Source of the DNA: Jeongeupia naejangsanensis
GTDB taxonomy: Bacteria; Pseudomonadota; Gammaproteobacteria; Burkholderiales; Chitinibacteraceae
DNA: 64,000 bases
Direction of reading: 5' to 3'
Assembly (NCBI RefSeq): GCF_016865585.1
Contig: NZ_JAESND010000001.1
Coordinates: forward strand, 248,001 to 312,000
Shown here: positions 43,061-53,738 of the stretch, piece after piece
Numbering within the stretch: position 1 is the first letter of the stretch
Layout of the letters: each line of letters starts with the position of its first letter
Made by a program: the position numbers and the translations under genes
The notes under the pieces: generated by a model
Databases searched by the model: none
Told to the model about the DNA's origin: nothing
Seen by the model: only the letters and a program-made list of their open reading frames with translations

Positions 43061-45346
43061 TTAGAACACCTTGCCCAGCTGGAACTGGAAGCGCTCGAGT
43101 TCGTCGCTATCCTCGTACTTCAGCGGGAAGGCATAGACCAGCTTCAGCGGGCCGACCGGTGAGATCCAGGTGAACGCGGCGCCAGCCGAGTAACGCAATC
43201 CATCGATACTGACGTCGGCGTCTTCACCCCAGGCGGCACCCGCATCGGCGAAGATCGACAGGCGCATCGACTTGTCGTTCTTGACGCCCGGCATCGGGAA
43301 CAGGAACTCGAGATTGCTGACCAGCTTGCGCGTACCGCCAATCCCGTTGCCGTCCTCGTCCTTCGGGCCGATCGTACCGAACTTGAAGCCGCGCACGGAG
43401 TTGACGCCGCCGACATAGAAGTTCTTGTAGAACGGATAGCTGTTCTCGCCGTAGGAATCGCCGTAACCGGCTTCGATATTCCACATCAGCGTGTAGTCGG
43501 TCGACAGAGGAATGAACAGCTGGCTCTGGCCGAGAATCTTGAAGTAATCAAGATCGGAGAACGGCAGCGACACCTCACCCGTAACCCGCGTGTACCAGCC
43601 CTTGGTCGGATAGCTGCCACTGTCGCGGGTATCGCGCGCCCAAGACACCGTCGCCGGGTAGTTGTTGTACTGGTTGCCGTTCTGGGTAACGAAATCCTTG
43701 ACGTAACCCGGCGAGCCGTCGTTGGTGATCAGCTCGAGGTGCTCGTAGTTGAGGCCGAAGTTGATCCGGTTGGTTTCGGACACCGGGAAGCCCATCGACA
43801 TGCCCGCGCCGTACGACGACGTCGCATAGTCACCGATATCGAGATCGGACGCATCGGTTTCACGCTGATAGATGTTCCAGCCCAGCGATACGCCGTCCGG
43901 CGTTGCATACGGGTTGCTCAGCGCCAGCGAGTACACCTTGTTCGACTGACTGGTATTGACCTCGGCGGTGAACTGCTTGCCGCTACCAAGGAAGTTGCTC
44001 TGCGAAAGCGACAGAATGACGACGATACCTTCGGACTGACCGTAACCGGCGCCGATGTTGAACGACCCCGTCTTCTGCTCGGTTACGTGAACGTTCATGT
44101 CCACCTGATCGGTCGCCTCGGGAACGATCGGGGTATCGATGGTCACTTCATTGAAGTAACCGAGCTGATTCAGGCGCTGCTTGGAGCGCTTGACCTTCGC
44201 TGCATCGTATTGCGCGGACTCGAGCTGACGCAGTTCGCGGCGAATGACTTCGTCACGCGTCAGGTTGTTGCCGCTAACATTGATCCGGCGCACATACACC
44301 TTGCGACCCGGATCGACATACAGCGTAAAGGCAACCGTATGCTTTTCCTTGTCGATTTCCGGTACCGCATTGACGTTGGCGAAGGCATAGCCCTCGTTGC
44401 CGAGCAGTTCGGAAATGGCCGCCGTGGTTTTGTTGAGTTTTTCACGCGAGAAGATTTCACCCGCCTTCAACTCGATCAACTTGTCCACTTCCTCGCGGGG
44501 AACAATGGTGTCACCCACCAGCTTGACGTCGCTCACCGTGTATTGATCGCCCTCGGTCACGTTGACCGTCAGGAACATGTCTTCACGATTTTCCGAGATG
44601 GCGACCTGGGTCGAGTCGATGTTGAATTCGAGGTAGCCACGATCAAGGTAATACGAACGCAGCTTTTCCAAGTCCGCGCTGAGCGTCTGCTTGGAGTACT
44701 GATCCGACTTGGTGTACCACGACATCCAGTTCGGCGTGGTCAGTGCAAACAGACCATTGATGTCACTATCGGAGAACGCCTTGTTGCCGACGACGTTGAT
44801 CTGCTGGATCCGGGCAACCTCGCCTTCGGAGATATCGAACTGCACGCCGACGCGGTTGCGTTCAAGCTTGGTAATCGTCGTCTTGATGATGACCGAGTAA
44901 CGACCGCGCGAGTAATACTGCTGCTTGAGTTCGTTCACCCCGGCATCAAGTACGGCCTGGTCAAAAATCCGCCCCTCGGCGAAGTTCTGCCCTTTCAGTG
45001 CCGTCTTGATCTGGTCTTTTTCAAGCAGCTTGGAGCCGTTGATGTTGATCTGCGCAATCGTCGGCCGCTCTTCGACCGTAACGATCAGCACACTGCCGTC
45101 GGATTCAACCCGGACGTCATTGAAGAAGCCGGTCGCAAACAGGGATTTGATCGACTCGGTCGCACGGCTGTCGTCGAAGCGGTCGCCCACCTTGACGGGC
45201 AGGTAACTGAACACGGTACCGGGGTCGGTACGCTGCAGGCCTTCGACCCGGATGTCCTTGATCACAAACGGTGCAACGGCGTGCGCGGCAACGCTTGCCG
45301 AGCTCAGTGCAGCGGCAAGCAGCAGATGAAGCGGTTTCAATGTCAT
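43061..45346 (-). CDS. bamA: Outer membrane protein assembly factor BamA
   Basis: 761 residues. A signal peptide is at 1-23. Five POTRA domains run from about 24 to 420. The 16-strand beta-barrel follows, with the conserved VRGF turn of loop 6 near residue 650 (FYVGGVNSVRGFKFG). The protein ends in a C-terminal Phe signature (FQFQLGKVF), the beta-signal expected in an outer-membrane protein. It inserts beta-barrel proteins. It is coded between rseP (22 bases upstream) and skp. Confidence 0.97.
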   Translation of the reverse strand: MTLKPLHLLLAAALSSASVAAHAVAPFVIKDIRVEGLQRTDPGTVFSYLPVKVGDRFDDSRATESIKSLFATGFFNDVRVESDGSVLIVTVEERPTIAQININGSKLLEKDQIKTALKGQNFAEGRIFDQAVLDAGVNELKQQYYSRGRYSVIIKTTITKLERNRVGVQFDISEGEVARIQQINVVGNKAFSDSDINGLFALTTPNWMSWYTKSDQYSKQTLSADLEKLRSYYLDRGYLEFNIDSTQVAISENREDMFLTVNVTEGDQYTVSDVKLVGDTIVPREEVDKLIELKAGEIFSREKLNKTTAAISELLGNEGYAFANVNAVPEIDKEKHTVAFTLYVDPGRKVYVRRINVSGNNLTRDEVIRRELRQLESAQYDAAKVKRSKQRLNQLGYFNEVTIDTPIVPEATDQVDMNVHVTEQKTGSFNIGAGYGQSEGIVVILSLSQSNFLGSGKQFTAEVNTSQSNKVYSLALSNPYATPDGVSLGWNIYQRETDASDLDIGDYATSSYGAGMSMGFPVSETNRINFGLNYEHLELITNDGSPGYVKDFVTQNGNQYNNYPATVSWARDTRDSGSYPTKGWYTRVTGEVSLPFSDLDYFKILGQSQLFIPLSTDYTLMWNIEAGYGDSYGENSYPFYKNFYVGGVNSVRGFKFGTIGPKDEDGNGIGGTRKLVSNLEFLFPMPGVKNDKSMRLSIFADAGAAWGEDADVSIDGLRYSAGAAFTWISPVGPLKLVYAFPLKYEDSDELERFQFQLGKVF

Positions 45347-45368
45347 TGTCGGTCGGATGCTGGCTCGA

Positions 45369-46712
45369 TCAGCCCAGGAAAAGTCGGTGGATGTCGTTGA
45401 ACAGCGCGAGCGCCATCAAGGCAAGCAACAGAGTCAAACCTACCCGTTGCCCGATTGCCTCGACCTGCGGCGATACGGGCCGGCCGGTCAAAAGTTCGAC
45501 GACATGATACAACAAATGACCGCCATCCAGCAGCGGCACGGGAAGCAGGTTCAGCACCGCCAGGCTCAGGCTGATCAGCGCAAGGTATTCGATGAAATTA
45601 CTCAAGCCCAGCCGCGCACTTTCGCCGGCATAGGTCGCGATCGTCAATGGCCCACTCACCTGATCAAGCGATGCCTTGCCGACGATCATGCGGCCAAACA
45701 TCGCAAGTGTCAGCTTGGTCTGAATGGCGATTTTTTCGGAGGCAGCACTCAGCGCCGCCAGCGGCGGATACTTCAGCTGCACTTGGTACTGCTGCCACAG
45801 GCGCTCATCCACCGCCGGCTCCAGACCAAGACGGCCGATTTTGCGCCCCGAGACCTCAACCGACGTGGGTACGACACTGATCTGCCGCACCACCTCGCCA
45901 CGACGAACCCCCAGCGTCAGCGCCTGCGCTCTCTGCTGCAAAACAGCCTGCAGATCCGCCCACTGCTCCAGCGGCGCGCCATTCAGGGAGGTGATGACAT
46001 CACCAGCCATCAGGCCTGCGTTCGCAGCCGCACTGCCCGCCTCGACCCGCTCGATCGTCGTCGTCAACGGATAAGGGGTAAATCCAAGACGGATCAGCAG
46101 TCGCGGCTCGTAGACCGCCCGACCCAATTGATCCAGCGGGAGCGACCGAACCGTCGTTTGCGCATCAGCACTTCGTACACCCACGCGCACCGGCGCGGCA
46201 TCTCCTGCCGCATCAAGCAAACCGACAAAGGCCTCGTCCCAGCTCGCCACCGGGCGGCCATTGACCGACACGATCTCGTCACCGGGCCGGAACCCTGCAC
46301 GGTCGGCAATGGACGCGGGCGTCACTTGCCCCGCAATGGGCCTGATTGCATCGACACCGTGCACATACAGTCCGGCGTAAAGCAGCAGCGCCAGCACCAG
46401 ATTGGCCAATGGCCCCGCCACAACAATCAGGATTTTCTTGAACGGATGCTGGCGATTGAACGCCTGCGAAACCTCGTGAGGCAATGCCGGCGCTTCGCGC
46501 TCATCCAGCATGCGAACAAAGCCGCCCAGCGGAATGGCGGCAAGCTGCCAGCGCTCGTCACCACGCTGCCAGCGCAGCAGCGGCTTGCCGAAGCCGATCG
46601 AAAACGTCAGTACTTTAACGCCACAGCGCCGGGCCACCCAGTAGTGCCCCCATTCGTGCACCGTAACGAGTACACCGAGCGTAACCACGAAGGCAAGCAC
46701 CGTCAGCAGCAT
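45369..46712 (-). CDS. rseP: Regulator of sigma-E protease (site-2 protease) RseP
   Basis: 447 residues. The zinc motif is HEWGH, with His19, Glu20 and His23, in the first transmembrane helix. Two tandem PDZ domains occupy about residues 115-300 (FRPGDEIVSVNGRPV and GDVITSLNGAP loops). The LDGGHLLYH metal ligand stretch lies in the third transmembrane segment, and the C-terminus is a membrane helix. It cuts anti-sigma-E proteins and signal peptides in the membrane. It lies two bases downstream of dxr. This is a different M50 type from the PDZ-less protease at 16930-17583. Confidence 0.96.
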   Translation of the reverse strand: MLLTVLAFVVTLGVLVTVHEWGHYWVARRCGVKVLTFSIGFGKPLLRWQRGDERWQLAAIPLGGFVRMLDEREAPALPHEVSQAFNRQHPFKKILIVVAGPLANLVLALLLYAGLYVHGVDAIRPIAGQVTPASIADRAGFRPGDEIVSVNGRPVASWDEAFVGLLDAAGDAAPVRVGVRSADAQTTVRSLPLDQLGRAVYEPRLLIRLGFTPYPLTTTIERVEAGSAAANAGLMAGDVITSLNGAPLEQWADLQAVLQQRAQALTLGVRRGEVVRQISVVPTSVEVSGRKIGRLGLEPAVDERLWQQYQVQLKYPPLAALSAASEKIAIQTKLTLAMFGRMIVGKASLDQVSGPLTIATYAGESARLGLSNFIEYLALISLSLAVLNLLPVPLLDGGHLLYHVVELLTGRPVSPQVEAIGQRVGLTLLLALMALALFNDIHRLFLG

Positions 46713-46714
46713 GA

Positions 46715-47917
46715 TCAGTGCGACCTCGCAAGCCAGGCCGTAGCGCGCTCCCGCGCCAAGGCATCCGCATCCATCAGCGCCTCGATACTGTCGGCACGAA
46801 CCTGCCCATCACACTCGGCCAGCACCGACTCGATCAATGCAGGGATGCCGGTATAACCCAGCCCGCGATCGAGGAATGCCGCAACGGCGACCTCATTGGC
46901 GGCATTCAGCACGGCAGTCGATGCGCCACCGGCACGCAAGGCATCAAAAGCCAGCCTCAGACAGGGAAAGCGTGCAAAATCCGGCGCCTCGAAATCCAGA
47001 CGTCCGACACTGAACAGGTCGAGCGAAGCCGCACCCGACTCGATCCGCTCGGGGTACCCCATGCCATAGGCAATGGGAATGCGCATGTCCGGCGCCCCCA
47101 TCTGGGCCAGCACCGAACCATCCACATATTCGACCATCGAGTGCACGATGCTCTGCGGGTGGACTACGACGGCAATATCATCAACCGCCGCATTGAACAG
47201 CCAGCGCGCCTCGATGACTTCGAGCCCCTTGTTCATCATCGATGCAGAGTCGACCGAGATTTTTCGCCCCATCGACCAGTTCGGATGCCGAACCGCCTCG
47301 TCCGGCGTGACCGCAGCCAACGTATCAAGCGGACGCGTACGGAAAGGGCCACCCGAAGCAGTCAACAGGATGCGCTTGACACCGGCGCCACCCAAGGTAC
47401 CCGCATAGGGCGCCTCCCGGTAAGCGCGTGGCAGCACCTGGAAAATGGCATTGTGCTCGCTATCGATCGGAAGCAACGTCGCCCCGCAGCGTGTCACCTC
47501 ATCCATGAAGAGGCGGCCCGCCAACACCAGGGTCTCCTTGTTGGCAAGCAGAACCCTCTTGCCAACCCTGGCCGCAGCCAGCGTCGGGCGCATGCCCGCT
47601 GCGCCGACGATCGCCGCCATCACGGTCGTCACCACCGGCGCACTCGCCACGGTTTCGAGCGCAGCCTCGCCGCACAGCACCTCGGTCTCACTGCCCGAAG
47701 CAAGCAGTTTGGCCTGCAGCCGTGAAGCCAGTTGCTCGTCGAGCACTACGGCAAAACGCGGTGAATGGATCAGGCATTGCGCGTGCAACTTGTCGATCTG
47801 GCTTGCGCCGGTCAATGCATAGACTTGAAAACGGTCGGGATGCCGCGTAACGACATCCAGGGTGCTCACGCCAATGCTGCCAGTCGAACCAAGAACGGTC
47901 AGAATTTGTACAGCCAT
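46715..47917 (-). CDS. dxr: 1-deoxy-D-xylulose 5-phosphate reductoisomerase
   Basis: 400 residues. The NADPH site [13 protein letters not shown] is near residue 10. [27 protein letters not shown], the substrate loop [13 protein letters not shown], and [22 protein letters not shown] supply Mn2+ and substrate contacts. It makes methylerythritol phosphate, the first committed step of the MEP isoprenoid pathway, feeding UppS two genes upstream. It lies 18 bases after cdsA. Confidence 0.97.
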   Translation of the reverse strand: MAVQILTVLGSTGSIGVSTLDVVTRHPDRFQVYALTGASQIDKLHAQCLIHSPRFAVVLDEQLASRLQAKLLASGSETEVLCGEAALETVASAPVVTTVMAAIVGAAGMRPTLAAARVGKRVLLANKETLVLAGRLFMDEVTRCGATLLPIDSEHNAIFQVLPRAYREAPYAGTLGGAGVKRILLTASGGPFRTRPLDTLAAVTPDEAVRHPNWSMGRKISVDSASMMNKGLEVIEARWLFNAAVDDIAVVVHPQSIVHSMVEYVDGSVLAQMGAPDMRIPIAYGMGYPERIESGAASLDLFSVGRLDFEAPDFARFPCLRLAFDALRAGGASTAVLNAANEVAVAAFLDRGLGYTGIPALIESVLAECDGQVRADSIEALMDADALARERATAWLARSH

Positions 47918-47935
47918 ATTTCAGCCTCGCCGAGC

Positions 47936-48781
47936 TTACTGCCCTGGCACGAGATGGAACAATAGATAGGAAAGATAGATTGCCGCAGCAACCGGCAAAA
48001 TCGCGAGCAGGCTGTCGATTCTATCCAGTACGCCTCCGTGTCCCGGCAAAAGCTGACTGCTGTCCTTCAGCCCCACCTGGCGCTTGAACAGTGACTCCAG
48101 CAAATCACCGGCGATACTCAACACCGTCAGCACCAGCGCGAGCAGCACCCAGACATAAGAGGAAATCGACTCACCGCCCACCAGGGGGGTCTTGGGCACC
48201 AGCAATGCGTACACGACCACGCCCACCATGCCGCCGATAGCACCTTCCCAGCTTTTCCCCGGGCTGATACTGGGCGCCAACTTGTGGCGACCAAATGCTT
48301 TGCCGCTGAAATAGGCCGCGGTATCGGCCACCCAGGCAATCGCCATCACCATCAGCAGCAGCCAGCCACCCATGCTGCCCTCGCGAAGCACGATCATGGA
48401 CAAGCCCGCTGGCAACAACACAGCCCAACCAAGCAGGGCATTGAGGTTGCCACCGTCCGCCAGTCGCCACTTGGCACGAAGCCAGAATGGCACGATAGCA
48501 CCCCAGAATACACACCCGGCCAGCATGACACCCAGGATGGCATAGGGCGAACCCAAGGCGTGCTCACCGGATAACGTCAGCGCCAGGAACAAAGCCGGAG
48601 TCGCAAACGGATAGGCGCGCGCCAAGGCGCCCCGCATTCCTGCAAGCCGCTGCCACTCCCACGCGGCAAAGCCGATGATCACGGCCACCATGCCGATCCA
48701 GGCCTGCTGCGGCAATGCAAACAGCCCCAGCAGAATCAACGGAATCAGGACCAGCGCAGTCAGCACACGCTGCTTCAGCAT
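47936..48781 (-). CDS. cdsA: Phosphatidate cytidylyltransferase
   Basis: 281 residues with about eight hydrophobic segments. The C-terminal CDP-diacylglycerol synthase signature is complete, with the DTAAYFSGKAFGRHKLAPSISPGKSWEG metal/substrate loop and the KRQVGLKDSSQLLPGHGGVLDRIDS signature. It makes CDP-diacylglycerol for all phospholipids. It overlaps the uppS stop by seven bases. A second CdsA-like enzyme may lie left of the window, if the YnbABCD-type cluster is complete. Confidence 0.96.
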   Translation of the reverse strand: MLKQRVLTALVLIPLILLGLFALPQQAWIGMVAVIIGFAAWEWQRLAGMRGALARAYPFATPALFLALTLSGEHALGSPYAILGVMLAGCVFWGAIVPFWLRAKWRLADGGNLNALLGWAVLLPAGLSMIVLREGSMGGWLLLMVMAIAWVADTAAYFSGKAFGRHKLAPSISPGKSWEGAIGGMVGVVVYALLVPKTPLVGGESISSYVWVLLALVLTVLSIAGDLLESLFKRQVGLKDSSQLLPGHGGVLDRIDSLLAILPVAAAIYLSYLLFHLVPGQ

Positions 48782-49539
48782 GATGAAGCAGCCTGAACTT
48801 GCTCGCTGGTACGGCCAAAGCGACGCTCACGACCTCGATACCAGTCAACAGCGGCAGCAAACGCCGCCACATCGAAGTCGGGCCACAACAGATCGGTGAA
48901 GTACAGCTCGGTATACGCCAGCTGCCACAACAGGAAATTGCTGATCCGCTGCTCGCCACCGGTACGGATGAACAGATCCGGCTCCGGCGCGTAGGCCATG
49001 GACAGATAAGGTGTCAGATCGGACTCGTCAAACGACGTTGCCTTGGATGGCTCGTCCGACAGCAGGCGATGGGTCGCCTGCAGGATATCCCAGCGCGCAC
49101 CGTAGTCGGCGGCGATGGTCAGGGTCAGACCGGGATTGTCGGCAGTTTTCGCCTCGGCAGCGACAATCCACTCGCGCAGCTCGGCGGAAAAACGCACCCG
49201 ATTGCCAATGATCTTCAGTCGGATGCCGTTTTGATGCATGCGCTCGATTTCGCCCTGCAGCACCTTGAGAAACAAGCCCATCAGGAACGACACTTCATCG
49301 TCCGGACGGCGCCAGTTCTCATTGCTGAAGGCAAAGACCGTCAGATAGCGAACACCCAGGGAGTCGCAAGCCTTGACGGTTTCGCGCAACGCGTCGACGC
49401 CTTTTTTGTGGCCGAACACGCGCGGCATCAGCCGCTTCTTGGCCCAACGACCGTTGCCATCCATGATGATGGCAACGTGCTCGGGGACGCATGTATTTGC
49501 TTGCGGCACCGCAAGCGTAGAGCTGCAAAACTTGGTCAC
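48775..49539 (-). CDS. uppS: Undecaprenyl diphosphate synthase
   Basis: 254 residues, cis-prenyltransferase fold. The catalytic IMDGNGRWA has Asp27, and the family motifs FAFSNENWRRP, LTIAADYGARWDI and RTGGEQRISNFLLWQLAYTELYF are all present. It makes C55 carrier lipid for peptidoglycan and O-antigen. The start is a GTG at 49539 with a weak ribosome-binding site. It is the only start before the conserved VPEHVAIIMDGN stretch that does not run into frr, 11 bases upstream. Confidence 0.95.
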   Translation of the reverse strand: MTKFCSSTLAVPQANTCVPEHVAIIMDGNGRWAKKRLMPRVFGHKKGVDALRETVKACDSLGVRYLTVFAFSNENWRRPDDEVSFLMGLFLKVLQGEIERMHQNGIRLKIIGNRVRFSAELREWIVAAEAKTADNPGLTLTIAADYGARWDILQATHRLLSDEPSKATSFDESDLTPYLSMAYAPEPDLFIRTGGEQRISNFLLWQLAYTELYFTDLLWPDFDVAAFAAAVDWYRGRERRFGRTSEQVQAASSC

Positions 49540-49549
49540 GAATCCGGCC

Positions 49550-50107
49550 TTATACCGTCATCAGCTCTTTTTCTTTCTCGGCGAAGGCCTTGTCGACCTC
49601 GACGATGTAGCGATCGGTCAGCTTTTGAATGTCATCCTGACCACGACGCTCGTCATCCTCGGAAACATCCTTGTCCTTGAGCAGCTTTTTCAACTGATCG
49701 TTGGCATCGCGGCGCAGGTTGCGGATTGCCACGCGCGCATCCTCGGATTCACCCTTGACGACCTTGATCAGCTCCTTGCGGCGCTCTTCGGTCAGCATCG
49801 GCATCGGCACGCGGATCACATCGCCCATCGACATCGGATTGAGCCCGAGGTCGGAGTCACGAATCGCCTTCTCGACCTTGGCGACCATCGGCTTTTCCCA
49901 TGCCTGCACACCAATGGTGCGTGCATCGAGCAGGGTGACGTTGGCCACCTGATTGATCGGCGTCGGGCTACCCCAGTAATCCACCATGACGTGATCGAGC
50001 AGGCCGACGTGCGCACGACCGGTGCGCACTTTGCTCAGACTGATCTTGAGCGACTCGATCGACTTCTGCATCTTGGTTTCGGCGTTTTTTTTGATATCGG
50101 CGATCAT
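49550..50107 (-). CDS. frr: Ribosome recycling factor
   Basis: 185 residues, exactly the family length. The three-helix bundle and small beta domain are represented by [40 protein letters not shown] and [14 protein letters not shown]. It splits post-termination ribosomes with EF-G. The gap to pyrH (95 bases) holds a stable hairpin. Confidence 0.97.
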   Translation of the reverse strand: MIADIKKNAETKMQKSIESLKISLSKVRTGRAHVGLLDHVMVDYWGSPTPINQVANVTLLDARTIGVQAWEKPMVAKVEKAIRDSDLGLNPMSMGDVIRVPMPMLTEERRKELIKVVKGESEDARVAIRNLRRDANDQLKKLLKDKDVSEDDERRGQDDIQKLTDRYIVEVDKAFAEKEKELMTV

Positions 50108-50133
50108 TCTTTGTCCTCACAGCACAAACGAAA

Positions 50134-50154
50134 CAGGCGGACCGAATCCGCCTG
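50134..50154 (-). terminator. Hairpin between pyrH and frr
   Basis: Perfect 8-bp stem CAGGCGGA / TCCGCCTG with a 5-base loop, followed on the minus strand by TTTCGTTT. A weak terminator or mRNA-stability hairpin; full termination would silence the essential downstream genes, so partial read-through is expected. Confidence 0.5.
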
Positions 50155-50202
50155 CCGAAGTAATCCTGAATCCGGCACGGGCACACAAGCGCCCCGCCAA
50201 AA

Positions 50203-51030
<828 letters not shown>

Positions 51031-51043
51031 CTACAACAATAGC

Positions 51044-51922
51044 TTAAAGCTTGGCGGCGGCAGCAACTTCTGCGGCGTAGTCCACAACCTTCTTCTCAAT
51101 GCCTTCACCGACAACCAGCAGCGCAAATGCGTTGACCTTGGCCGAGTTGGCATTGAGCAGCTGCTCGATGGTCAGCTTGTCATCCTTGACGAAAGGCTGG
51201 CTCAGCAGCGTCACTTCCTTCAGGAATTTCTGCACGGTACCTTCGGCGATCTTCTCGATCATGGCTTCCGGCTTGCCTGCTTCCTTGGCACGCTCGATCG
51301 CCACGCGACGCTCGGTTTCGATCAGTGCTGCGTCGACACCCGAAGCATCCAGCGACTTCGGCTTGGCGGCAGCAATGTGCATTGCAACATCCTTGCCCAG
51401 CGCCTCGTCGCCACCGGCGAGATCAACCAGTACGCCAATCTTGCCGCCGTGCAGGTAGGTAGCCAACTGGCCTGCGGTTTCGTAGCGAACGAAACGACGC
51501 AGCGTCATGTTTTCGCCCAGTTTGGCGATGATGGCCTTGCGCAGATCCTCAACCGAAGCACCCGAATCGGTCACGGCTGCTGCAAGTGCTTCAACATCGG
51601 CCGGATTAGCAACAGCAACAGCCTTGGCGACAGCCGAGGCGAACTCGATGAAGCCGGCATCCTTGCCGACGAAGTCGGTTTCACAGTTGACTTCAACAAT
51701 CGCGCCAACCTTCTTGTCGTCCGAGATGAACGCAGCGATCACGCCTTCGGCAGCGGTACGGCCAGCCATCTTCGAAGCCTTGTTGCCCGACTTGATACGC
51801 AGGACTTCTTCAGCCTTCTTGACGTCGCCATCAGCCTCAACCAGCGCCTTCTTGCACTCCATCATGCCCAGGCCGGTCAGTTCGCGCAGTTCGGCGACCA
51901 TCTTTGCAGTGATTGCTGCCAT
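51044..51922 (-). CDS. tsf: Elongation factor Ts
   Basis: 292 residues. The N-terminal UBA-like helix pair contains [16 protein letters not shown]. The core has the catalytic TDFVGKD loop ([11 protein letters not shown]) that destabilises GDP on EF-Tu. The coiled-coil dimerisation region follows. It recycles EF-Tu. It lies 108 bases after rpsB with a terminator-like hairpin in between, as in many proteobacteria, which lowers its level relative to S2. Confidence 0.97.
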   Translation of the reverse strand: MAAITAKMVAELRELTGLGMMECKKALVEADGDVKKAEEVLRIKSGNKASKMAGRTAAEGVIAAFISDDKKVGAIVEVNCETDFVGKDAGFIEFASAVAKAVAVANPADVEALAAAVTDSGASVEDLRKAIIAKLGENMTLRRFVRYETAGQLATYLHGGKIGVLVDLAGGDEALGKDVAMHIAAAKPKSLDASGVDAALIETERRVAIERAKEAGKPEAMIEKIAEGTVQKFLKEVTLLSQPFVKDDKLTIEQLLNANSAKVNAFALLVVGEGIEKKVVDYAAEVAAAAKL

Positions 51923-51978
51923 GTTGATTCTCCTGAATACGGTTCAGATACAGTATTGAATTCGGTTTACTAGCTTGT

Positions 51979-52005
51979 GAAAAAGGGGCTGAACGCCCCT
52001 TTTTC
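51979..52005. terminator. rpsB-tsf intergenic terminator/attenuator
   Basis: GAAAAAGGGGC, 5-base loop, GCCCCTTTTTC: an 11-bp perfect palindrome with flanking A and T tracts, 25 bases past the rpsB stop. Presumably a partial terminator that reduces tsf below rpsB. Confidence 0.75.
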
Positions 52006-52030
52006 ATTTCGGACTCGCGACGAAGGCGAA

Positions 52031-52750
52031 TCAGGCCTGGGCTTCAGCAGCCGCAGCGACGATTTCTTGCACAGCCTGGTTACGGCCTTCGAGCACCGCA
52101 TCAGCAACGCCACGAGCGTACAGACGGATGGCGCGCGACGAGTCGTCGTTACCCGGCACAACGAAATCAACATCCTTCGGGTCGTTGTTGGTATCGACGA
52201 TGCCGATAACCGGAATGCCCAGCTTCTTGGCCTCGACCAGTGCACCCTTCTGGTAACCGGTGTCGATCACGAAGATCGCGTCCGGCAGACCCTTCATGTC
52301 CTTGATGCCACCGAGCGAGCGGTCGAGCTTTTCGACTTCGCGCTGGATGTCGAGCAGTTCTTTCTTGCCGTAGCCGCTGTTTTCGTCAGCGAGGATGGCT
52401 TGCAGATCTTCAAGACGCTTGATCGACTGCTTGACGGTCTTGTAGTTGGTCAGCATGCCGCCGAGCCAGCGGTGCGACACGAACGGCATGCCGGCACGTG
52501 CAGCTTCTTCAGCAACGATTTCACGTGCCGAACGCTTGGTACCCACGAAAAGCACGGTGCCCTTGTTGGCTGCGAGGCGGCGCACATACTTCAGCGCTTC
52601 TTCGAACAGCGGCAGGGTCTTTTCGAGGTTGATGATGTGGATCTTGTTGCGGGCACCGAAGATGTACTGACCCATCTTCGGGTGCCAGTAACGGGTCTGG
52701 TGACCGAAGTGAACACCAGCTTCAAGCATTTCACGCATGCTAACGGACAT
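52031..52750 (-). CDS. rpsB: 30S ribosomal protein S2
   Basis: 239 residues. [22 protein letters not shown] at the N-terminus, [14 protein letters not shown] and [19 protein letters not shown] in the middle, and [10 protein letters not shown] with GNDDSSRAI near the end are S2 signatures. The ribosome-binding site GGAG lies eight bases before the ATG. It has a ~125-base leader behind a sigma-70 promoter (52876-52905); S2 represses its own mRNA in E. coli, and a similar feedback is plausible here. Confidence 0.97.
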   Translation of the reverse strand: MSVSMREMLEAGVHFGHQTRYWHPKMGQYIFGARNKIHIINLEKTLPLFEEALKYVRRLAANKGTVLFVGTKRSAREIVAEEAARAGMPFVSHRWLGGMLTNYKTVKQSIKRLEDLQAILADENSGYGKKELLDIQREVEKLDRSLGGIKDMKGLPDAIFVIDTGYQKGALVEAKKLGIPVIGIVDTNNDPKDVDFVVPGNDDSSRAIRLYARGVADAVLEGRNQAVQEIVAAAAEAQA

Positions 52751-52875
52751 TGGAAATCTCCAAATCGATAGGGTTATGGACTACCGTTCGCGCGACACCC
52801 TGACTGAACAGGGCACCCATATCGGGGCGAACCGGGAGAATTGCTACGCACGACCCATGCCGAACGTAGCCCAAG

Positions 52876-52905
52876 AGTATAGCCCAAGTTTACAGATCCA
52901 TTCAA
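52876..52905 (-). promoter_or_regulatory. Sigma-70 promoter of rpsB operon
   Basis: Minus strand TTGAAT (-35, 52900-52905), 18-base spacer, TATACT (-10, 52876-52881). It lies about 125 bases before the rpsB ATG, in the only sizeable gap (52751-52922) ahead of the translation block. Confidence 0.6.
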
Positions 52906-52922
52906 GCCCCGGCCACACAGCC

Positions 52923-53738
52923 CTACCGCCACTCCTGACAAGCCCGCACCGATGCCGCCGCACAGATGCGATCCAGCCGTGCTTGCGCCTGCGCAGCAAG
53001 TACGGCATCACCGACCGACTCAGCCAGACGCAACTGCAACGCATAGTCATCCGCCAGATAGGCAGGCTCCGCCAGTTGCCGATCCAGCAGGATGACACCC
53101 CGCAACTCAGCCAACGCTTCGGCACTCCGCCCCAAGGCACCCAACGACTCCGCCCTGATACGCCCCGCATGGGCGCGCTCGACCGACCCGGCGTCGATGG
53201 ACGTGCTTGCGCGCGAAAGCGCGCCAGCCGCATCCCCCTCAAGCAAGAGCAAGCGCGCATCCAGATTCTGCAGTGGCACCGGGATCGGACACATCGCGCC
53301 ACACAGGGAGACCGCCAGCTTCAGATGCAACCGGGCATCGGAAAGGTGACCGGCACCAGTGTCGATCACGGCGAGCTGATACGCGGCTCTCGCCCGCTGC
53401 TGATCCGGAAACAAGGCATCAGTCGGCATGCCGTCAATCGCGCGCACCGCGTCGTCCGACCGATGCAGCCGGACCAGCACCTGCGCCAGACCAAGGCGAG
53501 CCTCACCCGCCCCCGACCAGTCATCGATCGCCTGGCGCAAGGTCAGCGCGGACCGCCAGAGATCGGCCGCCTCTTCGTCGTTGCCAACCTGCGCCGCCCG
53601 GTTGGCTGCGAGTGCCGCCGCATCCGCACGCTGAAGCAGCACCGGCTTGGCCTGCGGCGGTGCACCACCACACGCAGCCAGCAGCACCGCCAACACCAAT
53701 ATCGACTTGCTCCGCATGAACAGGCTCACTCCGGTCAT
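52923..53738 (-). CDS. TPR-like lipoprotein of MCE transport operon
   Basis: 271 residues from the ATG at 53738, which shares four bases (ATGA) with the MCE gene stop. A second ATG at 53717 with GGAGTGAG ahead is also credible. Either start gives a lipoprotein signal peptide with lipobox LLAAC. The mature part is almost all helical with repeated ~34-residue units (for example WSGAGEARLGLAQVLVRL and AYQLAVIDTGAGHLSDA), suggesting TPR repeats. This is the position where PqiC/DUF330-type auxiliary lipoproteins usually sit, but the sequence does not look like DUF330. It is probably a periplasmic partner of the transporter. Confidence 0.75.
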   Translation of the reverse strand: MTGVSLFMRSKSILVLAVLLAACGGAPPQAKPVLLQRADAAALAANRAAQVGNDEEAADLWRSALTLRQAIDDWSGAGEARLGLAQVLVRLHRSDDAVRAIDGMPTDALFPDQQRARAAYQLAVIDTGAGHLSDARLHLKLAVSLCGAMCPIPVPLQNLDARLLLLEGDAAGALSRASTSIDAGSVERAHAGRIRAESLGALGRSAEALAELRGVILLDRQLAEPAYLADDYALQLRLAESVGDAVLAAQAQARLDRICAAASVRACQEWR

